From the NCBI GenBank assembly GCA_026119855.1, contig JAOWBW010001478.1:62001-126000 (forward strand): a stretch of 64,000 nucleotides of DNA, in the 5' to 3' direction. Made by a program: the position numbers and the translations under genes. Shown piece by piece: positions 23,497-34,900 of this stretch. Below the pieces are notes generated by a model. The model was given only the letters and a program-made list of their open reading frames with translations, made no database searches and had not been told where the DNA came from. Positions within the stretch are counted from its first letter, which is position 1; the number at the start of each line of letters is the position of its first letter. Source of the stretch: Campanula takesimana (taxonomy: Eukaryota > Streptophyta > Magnoliopsida > Asterales > Campanulaceae).

Positions 23497-24237
23497 AACC
23501 TCATTAGGGATGGCCAAAACCGGTTCTGAGCCCGGTTCCGGTTCCAGTTCGGCAAATGGGTGACCCTTAACCGGCCCGTGCTAACCCCGGATCCAGTTCC
23601 GGTTGGCACAAACCGGTTCCGGTCCGGTTCGGCGGTTCCTTTTTTTTTTTTCAATCTCACTCGACAGTCTGACAGACTGATTAAAAAAAATAAAAAAATC
23701 TGACGACTGACGACAGTCAGTTCTGATTCTGACTGATTAAAAAAAAAATCTATCTGACGAGTGAGTGAGCTGTGAGATAAAGACAGTACACCTACACTAA
23801 CACTACTAGTCTACTCTACTAGAGACTAGAGAGTCTCTACTACTCAGTAACTCAAGGAAAGCCGGCTACTACCTACTCTACCCACAGTAACCTGCACGCA
23901 CGCACACCACACCAGGGCCCACCCACTGCACTGCCCAGGCGACTGCCGGAGCCGGATTGGACTTGGACTCAATGGAGTGGACTGGACACGCTTGGAATGG
24001 ACGGTTCCTGGCTGGTTTTTCGGACCGGTTCACCGGTTCCGGTTCACGGTTCCGGTTCGAAGAACCAGCGGTTCACCGGTTTTCAGGCCCCCAACCCTTA
24101 ACCGGACCGGATGCCTCACGGTTCCGGGTACTCCGGTTCCGGTTTACTCCCCGGTTCGCTCCGGTTCCGTGCTTTTTCGGTCCGGTTCTGATCCGATTTT
24201 TCGGTTCCGGTCCGGTTTGGCCATCCCTAAACCTCAT
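23497..24237. mobile_element. hAT-type MITE rich in CCGGTT repeats
   Basis: Element 23505-24229 (725 bp) with the 8-bp duplication AACCTCAT at 23497-23504 and 24230-24237. Terminal inverted repeats are TAGGGATGGCCAAAACCGG and its counterpart at the right. About 130 bases on the left and 260 on the right are packed with CCGGTTC/CGGTTCCGG motifs, typical of subterminal transposase-binding repeats. The middle is low-complexity (ACTAG/CTACT palindromic words at 23800-23860). No transposase; the short ORFs across the CCGGTT arrays are artefacts. Confidence 0.85.
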
Positions 24238-24922
24238 TCTCCTATTTTTCAAAAAACAATGTTTTTTCTAAAATTTTGCAAATGTATTATATTGAAGTCA
24301 TGTCATGTGAGAAATATATTGCATGATTTAAATATTCTAAACTCTTTTAGCCAATTTCTCAAAAAAAAAAAAATGTAAATAGCTTAGTCTTTCTTTTTAG
24401 GATGGTCCATAATAAAATTATATTTTAAAAATAAAGTAATATGTATTTGATTTTTAATTAAATATGAGTCAATGTTAGTGCATTTGCCTGCTGCCTTTTC
24501 TTGGCCTACCTCCATCCCTAGAGGAGCCGTACCCCCCCCCCCCCCCCAAAAAAAAAAAAGCTTCGTCGTCTTCTGGCTACTCCGCTTTCCTGGCCTTGCC
24601 TTCTAAGAGTCAGAAGCGCAGGTGATCGAATCACATGTAATTGCTGATTTTCTAGTACAAATTATTTTTTGCGATTTAATGAGTCACTAAGTAAATATTA
24701 CTGCGATCCATTTTTAACGTTTTAATTTTAATTTATATAATAAATTATGACAAATATAATTGCTAAAAAGCTTATGAATTTTGAAACAAACTTCTATTTT
24801 GAGATAATTTTTTTTTTATAAAAATAGACATCAATTTTAAATTGGAGAGAATATTATTTTGAAAATTTCAATGGAAAACTTTAAGGTTTTTGAAAAAACA
24901 TATCAAGTTATTTAATAAAATA
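24238..24922. other. AT-rich intergenic DNA
   Basis: No gene. A C-run followed by an A-run at 24533-24560 is a likely slippage site. Confidence 0.4.
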
Positions 24923-25145
24923 CTCCTTTCGTCGCACTCGAATTAGGACAAATTTTTATTTTGGGTGTCCCATTCGAATTAGGACAACTCAAAAATTGAA
25001 ATGTTTTATTTAATGGGATCCACATTCACACTCATAACAATTTTCCACTCATTATTATCTACACCACTTTCTCCCTCCTATTTTACTTTTCATACTCACA
25101 CCACCTACTCCACTAACACTTTTTATTTTTGAAAGGACAATGGAG
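24923..25145. mobile_element. MITE
   Basis: CTCCTTTCGTCGCACTCGAA at the left and GGACAATGGAG at the right, flanked by TA. An inner AATTAGGACA motif repeats near the left end. The right arm is eroded. Confidence 0.5.
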
Positions 25146-25169
25146 TATAATTTAAACCACAAAATAATA

Positions 25170-25426
25170 CTCATCCGTCCCAGAAAGATAGTTCACTTTT
25201 TTTCGTTGTTACTACGAGGGAACTTTTGAGCAGTTATAAATGCTACTTATAATAATGTTAATGTGAATCTAAAAATTGATATTAATAGTATTTATAATGA
25301 TGTCTCAAAAAAAATTTTAAAAATTTCATTAGAATAATTAAAAGTAGCCTTAGTTATTACTCAAAAAAAATTCGTAAAACCTATAAAAATAAGGGGACTA
25401 TCATTCTGATTCTGAGATAGAGGGAG
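25170..25426. mobile_element. MITE
   Basis: CTCATCCGTCCCAGAAAGAT faces TCTGATTCTGAGATAGAGGG, flanked by TA. The arms extend inward through ACTATC/GATAGT. Confidence 0.55.
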
Positions 25427-25428
25427 TA

Positions 25429-25810
25429 AAAAAAAATCAGACCACTTGAAGAAGGCCAGCTGTCCTGTATCAGTCAGTCCAACAGTGGTTGAAGAGAAAG
25501 TGACAAGGATATGGGCACATGACTGAATTGTTGGGGGACAGGCAAAAAATAGAGATTAATTTCGTTAGCTGGCTGGATCGGATTGGGTACATTTATTTAA
25601 TAATTTACTTATTATTAATAGGAGAGTCCATCCACATACGCAATCATTTATTGTATGAATCAAGTTCCATTTGTTTATTGCGACAAGTGATTACTATCAT
25701 TTGACCATTTTGTTAGTCAATTATGATGGTATGATTTTATGACTACCTTTTCCTTGATTCCCAAACGTGTTTTATTGCTCAAGGAAAAGACAACATTTTT
25801 CGATAAATTT
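25429..25810. other. unassigned intergenic DNA
   Basis: No gene or repeat recognised; the 61-codon ORF at 25519-25704 has no visible support. Confidence 0.35.
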
Positions 25811-25812
25811 TA

Positions 25813-26087
25813 CTCCCTCCATCTCCGAGAAAGAGTCATACCTTTTATTTGCACTGAGATTAAGAAATTGTGAAAGTAAAGTAAGTGTTGTAGGTGTAAA
25901 AGTAAAGTAGAAGAGAGAATGAGTGGGAGGAAACTGTAAGTTGATTAGTGTTGTGAGTATAAAAATAAAGCATGAGAGAGAATGAGTCAGATGAATAGTA
26001 AATATTTTTTACCATTTTAGGAAAGGGACTCTTACTCTGAGACGTATCAAAATAGAAAGTATGACTCTTAAGCTAGGATGGAGGGAG
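25813..26087. mobile_element. Stowaway-like MITE
   Basis: CTCCCTCCATCTCCGAGAAA faces TAAGCTAGGATGGAGGGAG. The interior (AAGTAAAGTAAG, GAGAGAATGAGT) resembles the MITE at 15879, so the two belong to one family. Confidence 0.7.
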
Positions 26088-26192
26088 TGATATATCCACA
26101 AAAGTAATTATTAAAAATGAAATTTTAGATTTTATTGTTATTATCATTAAATGAATTATTTTCTTAAATTTAATTAAATTATTAAAAATATA

Positions 26193-26474
26193 CCCCCTCC
26201 GTCTCGCTATGTTTGGCCACTAGACACAATCTCGTAGTTTAAGGAACATCAATAAATGTCTTTTTCATCTTTTACATTTTCAATTCTATCCTTCTTTAAG
26301 ACATGAAAAGTCACACATTAGTTTTGTATTTAATTAATTAGTTTGTAAAATGCTCATTTAAATAAGGGTATAATGGGACAATAGGGTATAAATTTACATT
26401 GAATTTATAAGTGACCAAACAAAATGAGACAAACAAAAATAGAAATGTGACCCAACAAAGTGAGACGGAGGGAG
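26193..26474. mobile_element. Stowaway-like MITE
   Basis: CCCCCTCCGTCTCGCTATG faces CAAAGTGAGACGGAGGGAG, flanked by TA. Confidence 0.75.
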
Positions 26475-26560
26475 TATTTTATTGGTTAAATTTTAATCAA
26501 GATAATTTTAAATAAAACGAGATTACTTTTTCGAAATGAGAAGGAAGTATTTCTTATATA

Positions 26561-27099
26561 TGTTAGTAAATCAGACCCAAGAGATAGTAAATAAAAATGA
26601 ACGCAAATCTACAAGTAAGAACAGAGATTTTACGTGTTCACCAACAACCTATTGGCTACGTCCACGGGCAAAGAGAAACATATATTATTATGGTGGAGAA
26701 ACAATTACAAGAAGATGATCACACTAATCTATATTTGCATGAACTTTGATCACAAAGTTCCTAGCTATGCAAATCCCTAGATCTAGAATGACTGATCTCT
26801 CTCTCTCTATGTCTTTGATCACGCAGAAAAATACTACTTTATGGCTAGTATTTATAGCGCTAGAGACCTAAATCAGAAGACAGAAGGAGTCCTAAATTAA
26901 ATCCTAAAAGGACTTAATTTAACTTTCCACGCAAGTCAGAACATCGCAGAACCAAGCCAAGCCCGGAATCAGATGGTCCGCCCGGGTCTTGACCTTGGTC
27001 CGACCGGACCCAGTATAGTCCGACCGGACCCATCAACACACCCGTCCGGATCCTTCTTGCTGTGCTGCTTTTCCTTCAAAATCATCTTTTTCTCTAACA
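26561..27099 (-). repeat. left (3') LTR of rearranged copia element
   Basis: 539 bp. It contains GGTCCGACCGGACC-type palindromes (26975-27050). A - strand TATA box (GCTATAAATAC, about 26849-26858) lies downstream of them. Confidence 0.88.
26975..27050. promoter_or_regulatory. GGTCCGACCGGACC palindrome module
   Basis: GGTCCGCCCGGGTC (26975), GGTCCGACCGGACC (26997), AGTCCGACCGGACC (27017) and CCGTCCGGA (27042), about 120-190 bases upstream of the - strand TATA box. Copied in the right LTR at 30172-30250. Confidence 0.7.
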
Positions 27100-27146
27100 A
27101 TCTCCACATTGATTTTGAATCTCCCCTAATAATTCAGACGCACGAG

Positions 27147-28199
27147 CTACCTGTTGGATATTATGCCCTAGGCCCTTGAGAAAGGCATATGCGTTACATC
27201 ATAGCTTTATTGTTATAGAGATAACAAACCCGATTATTATATCTTGCATGTTTATTATAATAATCATTGTCCCTGACACTTATGAAGAGCTAGCATGAGT
27301 TTAATGGATAATCATATGATGATTATAGTGCATAGGGTGCGGATTAAAATTGTGAGTACTTGTTGGAGAACAATGTACTGGATAGACCCGTTATGAGATT
27401 TATGTCATGGTCAAATGTCATAATTAAATCTCATAATAGTCATACCATTTGAATCCTTAGACCTGAGATTATCATGGTCTTCCACATGATGAACATTATG
27501 TTTGACGTACTCAAACGCTACCCTTAACCGGGTGGTTATAAAGGATACGATTGGCATAATCGGATTCATGTAGTGAAGAATGATAAGTCAAGATGGGATT
27601 TGTCCCTCTTTCAAGACAGATATCTGCTTGACCACTCGATGAGTGAGATTGATGATAGTGCATGGTCATGCCCAAATGAATTGATGTGTTCAATGTCATT
27701 TGCTCATATCAATCTACTCAAGATCTAGAAAGCATTGGACAACATAAGTTGACTTGGACCATGACTTATGTCCAATATGATATCGCGTGACAAATGGAAA
27801 ACATATGCTTCGACATTGATTTGAGAAATCAAATAGAGGTTTTTGGTGAGAGAAAAATACACATTATTCAAGGGTTATTAGGGTTTGATTATTCTTAATT
27901 ATCAAACCATAATATTCATTCAATGGAGATTGAAGAAGGGTTCTTCAAAGCCAAAGTTTTCAAGCCTAAAGGATCTAGCAATCGCGTCAAGAAGGAGTTC
28001 TTAAATCCGTTCGAAGTGTGGATACCAACAAAGGGTATTTTTCTTAATACCTAAGATCTTAAAGTTTCATTCCTAGCAAACGAGGTTAGAATTATTTTCG
28101 TCTTTATTATAAATTATTTGATCATAGCGGATCCTGGCTTTGGGTTTTGTTCATGTAAAGTCTTCCGCTGCGCATGATCCATTGAAACCCAACACTACT
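27147..28199 (+). mobile_element. solo LTR (copy B) inserted in copia element
   Basis: LTR 27152-28194 (1043 bp), TGTTGGATATTATG to AAACCCAACA, flanked by CTACC and CTACT (a 5-bp duplication with one change). It belongs to the family of the LTRs at 4803, 53720 and 56541. It lacks the stretch of about 450 bases that in copies A and C holds the family anchor, the palindromes and the TATA box. The junction follows GCGTGACAAATGGA near 27795. Confidence 0.82.
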
Positions 28200-28461
28200 G
28201 ACATAGACTCCACCTTGAGCCACATCCTTCGTACCAGAAACTGATTTTTCCACCTTTGCCTCAGTCTGTCTTTCTTCAAAGACACTAGATTTGTCCTCCG
28301 GACAACCAGATTTTTCGCGCGCCATGTATCTCCAAGCACTCAGAATTTGCCTCACCAGACAAACAAATTTGTCCTCTGGACAATCAGATATTCTGCATGC
28401 ATGTATCCTACGGACACCCAGACGTGCACCTACGAGAACTCAGAATCGCCCCAACGGGCAA

Positions 28462-29127
28462 TTAACAGTCATTTAGATGTGGCCCATCCAGTCGACACTG
28501 GATATTGCCAACCATGACAGATAAAACTGGTGTGTGTTGATCTTCTAGCTGTGACTTGCCCAGTTCACTCCCACCTAGAGTAAACCGCTGCTCCATCTGC
28601 TCGTCAACACCTTCACCCATCTCAGAACCTTGGAGGATATACAAGGAACCTTTTCTTTCGCCCTTCAGAATCACATCTGAACCTTTGTAGACATCCAGAA
28701 CTCTACCTTCACCTTTGAAACTGTATCCCTTCTTGTCCAACCGACTAAGTGATACCAGATTCTTTTCTACTTGTGGAACATGTCTCACCTTGTTCAATAT
28801 GAGAAATTTATCACCAGAAGTTCTCACCTTTACGGAGCCCATGCCAACTACCTCACAGATTGATCCATTAGCCATATAAATACGGTCTCCATCTTTCTGC
28901 TCGTACGTTGTAAACTGCTCCTTACGCGAACACATGTGATAAGACGCACCCGAATCTAGAACCCATGCAACTTCCTTGAACGCTTCTTCTTCAGTTACTA
29001 GGGCATAATCACAATCCTCATCCAGATTGTCACTGCTTGCCATCGCTGCAGCCGACTCAGAATTTTTCAGATGCGGAGTCAGATGTATAACTCTGAAATC
29101 TAACAAGATTATTGCCTCGGGCAACAC
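28462..29127 (-). pseudogene. copia protease and pre-integrase fragment
   Basis: The 221-codon frame contains EVAWVLDSGASYHMCSRKEQ, the copia aspartic protease with catalytic DSG, followed by the pre-integrase region (VRHVPQVEKNLVSLSRLDKK, then GSLYILQGS). Gag upstream is missing, and integrase, RT and RNase H downstream are absent: sequence from 28460 down to 28195 is repeat-like and gives way to LTR B. Its first codons are not a real start; the frame is part of a former polyprotein. Not functional. Confidence 0.85.
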
Positions 29128-29139
29128 ATATTTTATATC

Positions 29140-29400
29140 TACTTCCAGATCACTAGAATAGACTACACCAGATATTAGATCTTCAGATTATACCAGATAG
29201 CTAAATTTTGATCACAAAATCCTAGCTTCAGATCTCCATCTTCAGATGCAGATACCAGACACCAGAACATTCCAGATGCGTTCTTGGATCACCAACGAAC
29301 ACCAGATGAACTTCCAGATTCAGATCTACCAAATTTGCTATTGCTAGCACAGATGAGCAATCACTGACTGCTCTCAGATTTATTGATTAACGATCCTCTA
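29140..29400. repeat. CCAGAT-rich leader stretch
   Basis: CAGAT/CCAGAT occurs more than ten times in 260 bases between the protease fragment and the G-box block, in a region that should hold gag or leader. No frame is supported. Confidence 0.5.
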
Positions 29401-29512
29401 CAGTGAAGAGTTTCAGAATAACCAGGAAAATCCCAAACTCAAATATGTCAGAGGAAACAGAATACAATACTAGATGTGTCCAACCTAGACACCTAAATTT
29501 CTGCACGGACCA

Positions 29513-29625
29513 TGTACGCGGACTGCACGTGCGTTGTAAGAAAACTGCACGTGGATTGCACGTGCGATGCACGAAAACTGCATGCGGGCTGCACGTTTTC
29601 TGCACGCGATCTGCACGTCCAATGC
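29513..29625. promoter_or_regulatory. GCACGTGC (G-box) cluster in copia leader
   Basis: GCACGTGC occurs at about 29526 and 29557, and TGCACG or its variants at least six more times within 110 bases. CACGTG is the plant G-box core. The block lies between PBS and coding remnant, inside the transcribed leader. Confidence 0.55.
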
Positions 29626-29744
29626 ACAATCTTTTACCATAAAATAAATTTGTTCTTCCCATCAGACTTGTCAATCTTCTGGTCCATCCCGGAATCTATC
29701 TCTTATTCTGCAGCGGAATGCCCTAATCTTCCTCAACTAACCAG

Positions 29745-29756
29745 GCTCTAGTGCCA
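29745..29756 (-). promoter_or_regulatory. primer binding site, variant of tRNA-iMet site
   Basis: The - strand reads TGGCACTAGAGC, three changes from TGGTATCAGAGC, two bases from the LTR edge at 29759. Confidence 0.7.
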
Positions 29757-29758
29757 TT

Positions 29759-30296
29759 TGTTAGTAAATCAGACCCAAGAGATAGAAGATAATAATGAAT
29801 GCAATTCAACAAGTAAGAACACAGATTTTACGTGGTTCACCAACAACCTATTGGCTACATCCACGGGCAAAGGGAAACATATATTATTATGGCGGATAAA
29901 CAATTACAAGAAGATGATCACACTAATCTATGTTTGCATGAACTTTGATCACAAAGTTCCTAGCTATGCAAATCCCTAGATCTAGAATTACTGATCTCTC
30001 TCTCTATGTCTTTGATCACGCAGAAAAATACTACTTTATGGCTAGTATTTATAGCGCTAGAGACCTAAACCAGAAGACAGAAGGAGTCCTAAACTAAATC
30101 CCAAAAGGACTTAATTTAACTTTCCACGCAAGTCAGAACATCGCAGAATCAAGCCAAGTCCGGAATCAGATGGTCTGCCCGGGTCTTGACCTTGGTCCGA
30201 CCGGACCCAGCCTAGTCCGACCGGACCCATCAACACACCCGTCCGGATCCTTCTTGTTGTGCTGCTTCTCCTTCAAAATCATCTTTTTCTCTAACA
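29759..30296 (-). repeat. right (5') LTR of rearranged copia element
   Basis: 538 bp, nearly identical to 26561-27099. Confidence 0.88.
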
Positions 30297-30397
30297 ATCT
30301 CCACATTGATTTTGAATCTCCCCTAATAATTCAGACGCACGAGCTACCTGTTGGATATTATGCCCTAGGCCCTTGAGAAATGCATATGCGTTACATC

Positions 30398-30846
30398 TTT
30401 TTCTTTCAAAAATGTGAAAATAAATTGTTTTTATAGTTCAAATGTAAGAACAGCACTAGTCTTATACTTCCAACTACAAAGAGCGGAATAATATTTAGCA
30501 AAAATGAGAATGTACGCTAATCGTTTTATTGTGGAGAGTATTCGGTTCCTTGAAATGTTGAAGGGCTTTAACAAAAATTTAAAAATATTCAGTCTTTGTA
30601 CGACAATAGGCTTAGACTAAAGGGCATTAGGGTTACATGCATCTCACATGTGCATTAATTTAATGGGAAGAAAAAAATGGATGTCTGCAACAGAAAATTA
30701 GGAGAGGTTTCTTTTTTGCGTAAAAAAATTGAGTTTTAAGTGGTAAATCCAAGTAAGGCCAACAATTTCTTTTGTTTATTTTATTTTATTTTTCAATTTT
30801 TTCTAGTATTTGTTAATTGCAGAGATCAAAGTCGAGAAAAAAATAG
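30398..30846. other. unassigned intergenic DNA
   Basis: AT-rich; nothing recognised. It begins abruptly where the LTR B fragment is cut at 30397. Confidence 0.4.
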
Positions 30847-30848
30847 TA

Positions 30849-31082
30849 CTCCCTCTGTCCCGCTTTAAAGTTCTAACTTTCTTTTTTAGTCTGTCCCAAT
30901 TTAAAGTTTTTGCTTTACTTTATTACTTAAAATGGACAATGAGACCTACTTGTCATTCTCACAACAACAACTCCCTACCCACTTTCTCTCTCATACTTTA
31001 CTTTTGATACTCACAAAACAATTACTTTTTCATAATCTCCGTGCAAAGTAAAACTAAGAACATTAAATCGGGACGGAGGGAG
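30849..31082. mobile_element. Stowaway-like MITE
   Basis: CTCCCTCTGTCCCGCTTTAA faces TTAAATCGGGACGGAGGGAG, TA on both sides. Confidence 0.78.
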
Positions 31083-31324
31083 TATGAGTTTTGAGACGGT
31101 GACAAGTATACAAAAATTTGAAAGAAAAAAAATATATTTTCTAAAAATTAGAAAAAAAAATATTACTAGAATAAATATAAGTCAACCACTTAAATTGTCA
31201 GATCTACCATAGAAATATACACTTTGAAAGTTATAAGTGATGGACTGCAAGTTTAATTGCATAGTATTTTTTAAGTAATAATAAAACCCAGTGTTTTGTT
31301 TGTTTAAGGAAAAAATAATAAGTA

Positions 31325-31723
31325 CTCTTTCCGTCACGATTTAGTTTTTACTTTTTTATTGTTTCGTCTCAATTTAATGTGAAAATATCGGGAAAAACTT
31401 GTTTTACACTCGCTTTAGTGTAAAACATGTTTTGATCCCTTAATGTAAAACAAAATATGTTAATGTAAAATAAGTTTTACACATCTCTTAGTGTAAAACA
31501 AGTTTTTCATAAGACTGACTCCAATTTAATATTTTTAGTTACTTTATTACCTAAATTGAATACGTATATGGGACTCACTTATCATTCTTACAACAAAAAA
31601 ATCTCTATCCACTTTCTTTCTCCTACTTTAATTTTCATAGTCACGACATCTAATTTTTTATTTTATTTTTTGTAATTCCATGTCAAATCTAACTAGGAGA
31701 AATAGCGACGGACACGGAGGGAG
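31325..31723. mobile_element. MITE, probably with an insertion
   Basis: CTCTTTCCGTCACGATTTAG faces GCGACGGACACGGAGGGAG. The interior 31393-31512 has four facing TTTTACACT/AGTGTAAAA words and resembles sequence at 18000-18085, so it may be a second repeat. Confidence 0.55.
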
Positions 31724-31936
31724 TATTTTTTTTATTTTATTTTTTTTTTAAAAAAAGTATGGGGGTATTATTGTCCATGAAGATTATAAATGCTAACACG
31801 GCTGAAAACATAACGGAAACTAATAGGAAAAGAAAAGAAAAGAAAAAAAAAGGAAAAATACACAGAACGGCAACAAAACCTCCAAGTTAAAAATATTGAT
31901 CAATCTGCATTTCATTCTGTCAAGAAATAGAAGAAA

Positions 31937-34900
31937 ATGGCTACACTGAGAGTACCAGATATTGTTCCTTCTCCCACCGAGGACTGTCAACGACTCAAGA
32001 AAGCTTTCCAAGGTTCGTATGTATCTCTACTCTCTGATTTTTCTTTTTTTTTTTTTTTTTTTTTTTTTTTTATTTGTGTGTTTTTATGTGTTGAATTCCC
32101 AAACACATACCCAAGATTTCAATTTTCTAGTGGTGTTTAATGAGATTTATTTATCTGGGAAGTGGGTTTTGTTTGGACGAATATGCTTGAAAAAGGGTTA
32201 TATCATGTTCATATGTTTGTGTGTTGAATTGGCACTCATACCCAAATCCAATATTGCAATTTGACATTGGTATTTAATTAGATTTAATAATTGGGGAAGT
32301 GGGTTTTGTTTTGAATGGTTGAATATGTGTGGGTTTAAGGTAATATTATTGTAGATTTTTGTGATTTGATTTAGGGGAGGAAAATGGGAACACAAATGAT
32401 GATGAAATATGCAATTGTTGTATAAGGATGTTTATAACTATGGGATTGGGTGCTGGATGTGTTCTTCTAGGATGGGGAACAGATGAGAAGGCTGTGATTA
32501 AGGTTTTGGCTCAAAGAAATGCAAGTCAAAGGAAGGAAATTAGAGATACCTATTTCCAGCTTTTCAATCAATCTCTTATCGATGATCTCCGTGCCGAATT
32601 ATCCGGTGATTTTGGGGTATGTACCATGTCTATTAATCTTGTTTCATTTTTTTCATTTGTTCCAAAAATGATTCACATTTTCTTAAACAAAATGTTTTAG
32701 TCCAGTTTCATTGCAAACACCTACTTTTGGAACAGAGAGCATAACTTTTATTAATGGGTAGTTCTCCCTCCGTTCCTAAATGACTGTCCATACTCCATAT
32801 TTCATTTAGGGGTAATTCTGATTTTTTTTACTTTTTATACAATTAAATGGAAAAAATGCAAATAATCTTGTTATCTACATTCTAAACACTTAGTTTTGCA
32901 AGCATAAAATGACTACTGACTAGTGAAAAATTTGGTTAAAATATTTAGGGACAAAGTTATTTACGTAAAGGACATTCATTTTGGGACAAAATTTCTTGAA
33001 AATGGACATTCATTTAGGGACGGAGGGGTAACATGCTCATATGGGTAACTTACGAATGATATTACTTGAGTGAAATTGTTCGAATTTTGAGGAATCTAGT
33101 TATGATGTTTATTTGTTTGTTCGTTTGTGTTTCAGTATCAATACAATTTGTATGAACTCGTTTATTTACAAAGTACAACTATTTTTATGCTTGGTGATTT
33201 GCAGAAAGCAGTTATTTTATGGACTTACGATCCAGCTGAAAGAGACGCAAGATTGGTGAACAAGGCGTTGAAGTCAAAGGGGAAAGGCATTCTTGAACTA
33301 CAAGTTATAGTTGAAATAGCTTGTGCATCGTCGCCTCATCATCTAGTGGCAGTAAGGCAGGCCTATATTTCCCTCTTCGATTGCTCAATTGAAGAACACA
33401 TTATCTACAATGTCCCAACATCTGTCCAACAGGTATAAATGCATTTTGTGTCTCTTTAATCTTTGTAGAACTCATACACTATTTTCTTTTTTTTATTTTT
33501 ATACTGTTTGTTCTTCACTGTATGAGAAATGATGTACTCCTTCAGTCCTGGATAGATAGCCTCACTTTGACTTTTATGCTCTACTCAGTTGGTCTTTGAC
33601 CATTTATTAATGAAAATCCATTTATCCTGTGCAGTTCTAAAAATTGTTAATGATAGTATTCTTAATGGTGAAAATAACAATTTTGAGAGTTATGTAGGGA
33701 TGTATGGATTTTCATTAAATTATGGTAAAAGTTCAACTGAGTTGACCATGAAAATCAAAGGGGAACTATCTTTCTGGGACGGAGGGAGCATTTGATGTAT
33801 TCTGTTATGAGCCTCTTTAAATACCTCCATTCCAAAAATAATAATTTTTTTGAAAAAATATTTTGTAGATTTTGTTGGGTCTAGTGAGTTCATACAGATA
33901 TGATGGGAAGCTGTGGATTTGGGTGTGGCAAATTATGAAGCATCTAAGCTAAGGGAAGCAATTGAATTGAAGCAATTAGATCAAGATTTTGTTGTGTGGG
34001 TACTTAGCACTAGGAATAATTCCCAGCTGAAGGCTACTTTTGAGTGCTACAAGCAAAACCATGGAAAATCCATTGACGAGGTATCATCTCTTTCTACATG
34101 ACAATCGTTTGATAAGTGCTCAGGATATTTTTTTTTTTTTATTTCCATGACAAATGTATCATTTTTTTCTTACTGAATTTGATTCTCTTTTGGACCCTTT
34201 GACAGGATATTAAGAGTTGCGGAAAAGGCATTTTGGAATCTTTATTGAAAATTGTTGTTTGGTGCATCAACACCCCGGAGAAACATTTTGCCGAGGTGCT
34301 TAACTTCATTCTAATCTTCTTCTCTTTCTGTTGTCACTTTCGCGTTCATATCACTTTTTACTCCGCCCCCCCCCCCCCCCCCCCCACCACAATCCCAAAT
34401 AAAGAGTCTCATAATCTCATTTGATGTCAAACTTCTTAAGGCATTACGTCACATACACATCGTTTATCTTTTGTGTTCTTGATCTATAAGTGTCAGACAT
34501 GTTCTTGATCTATCTATAGAGACTTTACTTAGAAGTATGACTTCTTTGGGGCGATAAAGAAAATACTTCCTTTTTTTTTTAAGTGAAGAAAATACTTTGT
34601 GGCAAGCATCTTTCAGAGACTGGCCAAAGATTTCGGTTTAGCTACCTTATGTCTCATATCTTTTCACTGCTCAATATATCCCTCCCTCCCATAGGGTCAT
34701 TCGTTTTTTGGACGGAGGGAGTAATTCATTTACTGTATTTGTTTTGATGTCTCTCTCACACTGTTTGTGTATCTGATCATTAATTTCCGTTTCTGAAGAA
34801 ACATGTCCTTAAATTATCGTCGCTTATTGTATCTCTATCGTTATATATCAGGTGATTAGAGCTTCAATTATTGGGTTTGGAACAGACGAAGATTCCTTAA

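Larger units (their letters stand above)
26561..30397 (-). mobile_element. rearranged copia element: LTR, internal, LTR, internal fragment
   Basis: Two LTRs of 538-539 bp lie at 26561-27099 and 29759-30296 (+ strand TGTTAGTAAATC to TTTCTCTAACA). The element reads on the - strand: PBS 29745-29756, G-box leader, protease remnant 28462-29127, then the 3' tail 27100-27151 with tract GTGGAGAT. The right LTR is followed by the same 3' tail (30297-30349) and the first 47 bases of the inserted LTR B (30350-30397). A simple insertion cannot give this; unequal recombination between LTRs, followed by truncation at 30397, can. Pol is almost entirely absent. Confidence 0.8.

Noticed and set aside
23505..24229. 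CpG-rich stretch considered as a gene promoter or tandem-repeat protein
   Set aside because: The 8-bp TSD and matching TIRs show a hAT MITE. The ORFs simply read the CCGGTT repeats.
25519..25704. 61-codon ORF between MITEs considered as a small gene
   Set aside because: AT-rich, no motif, no conserved context; length is within chance.
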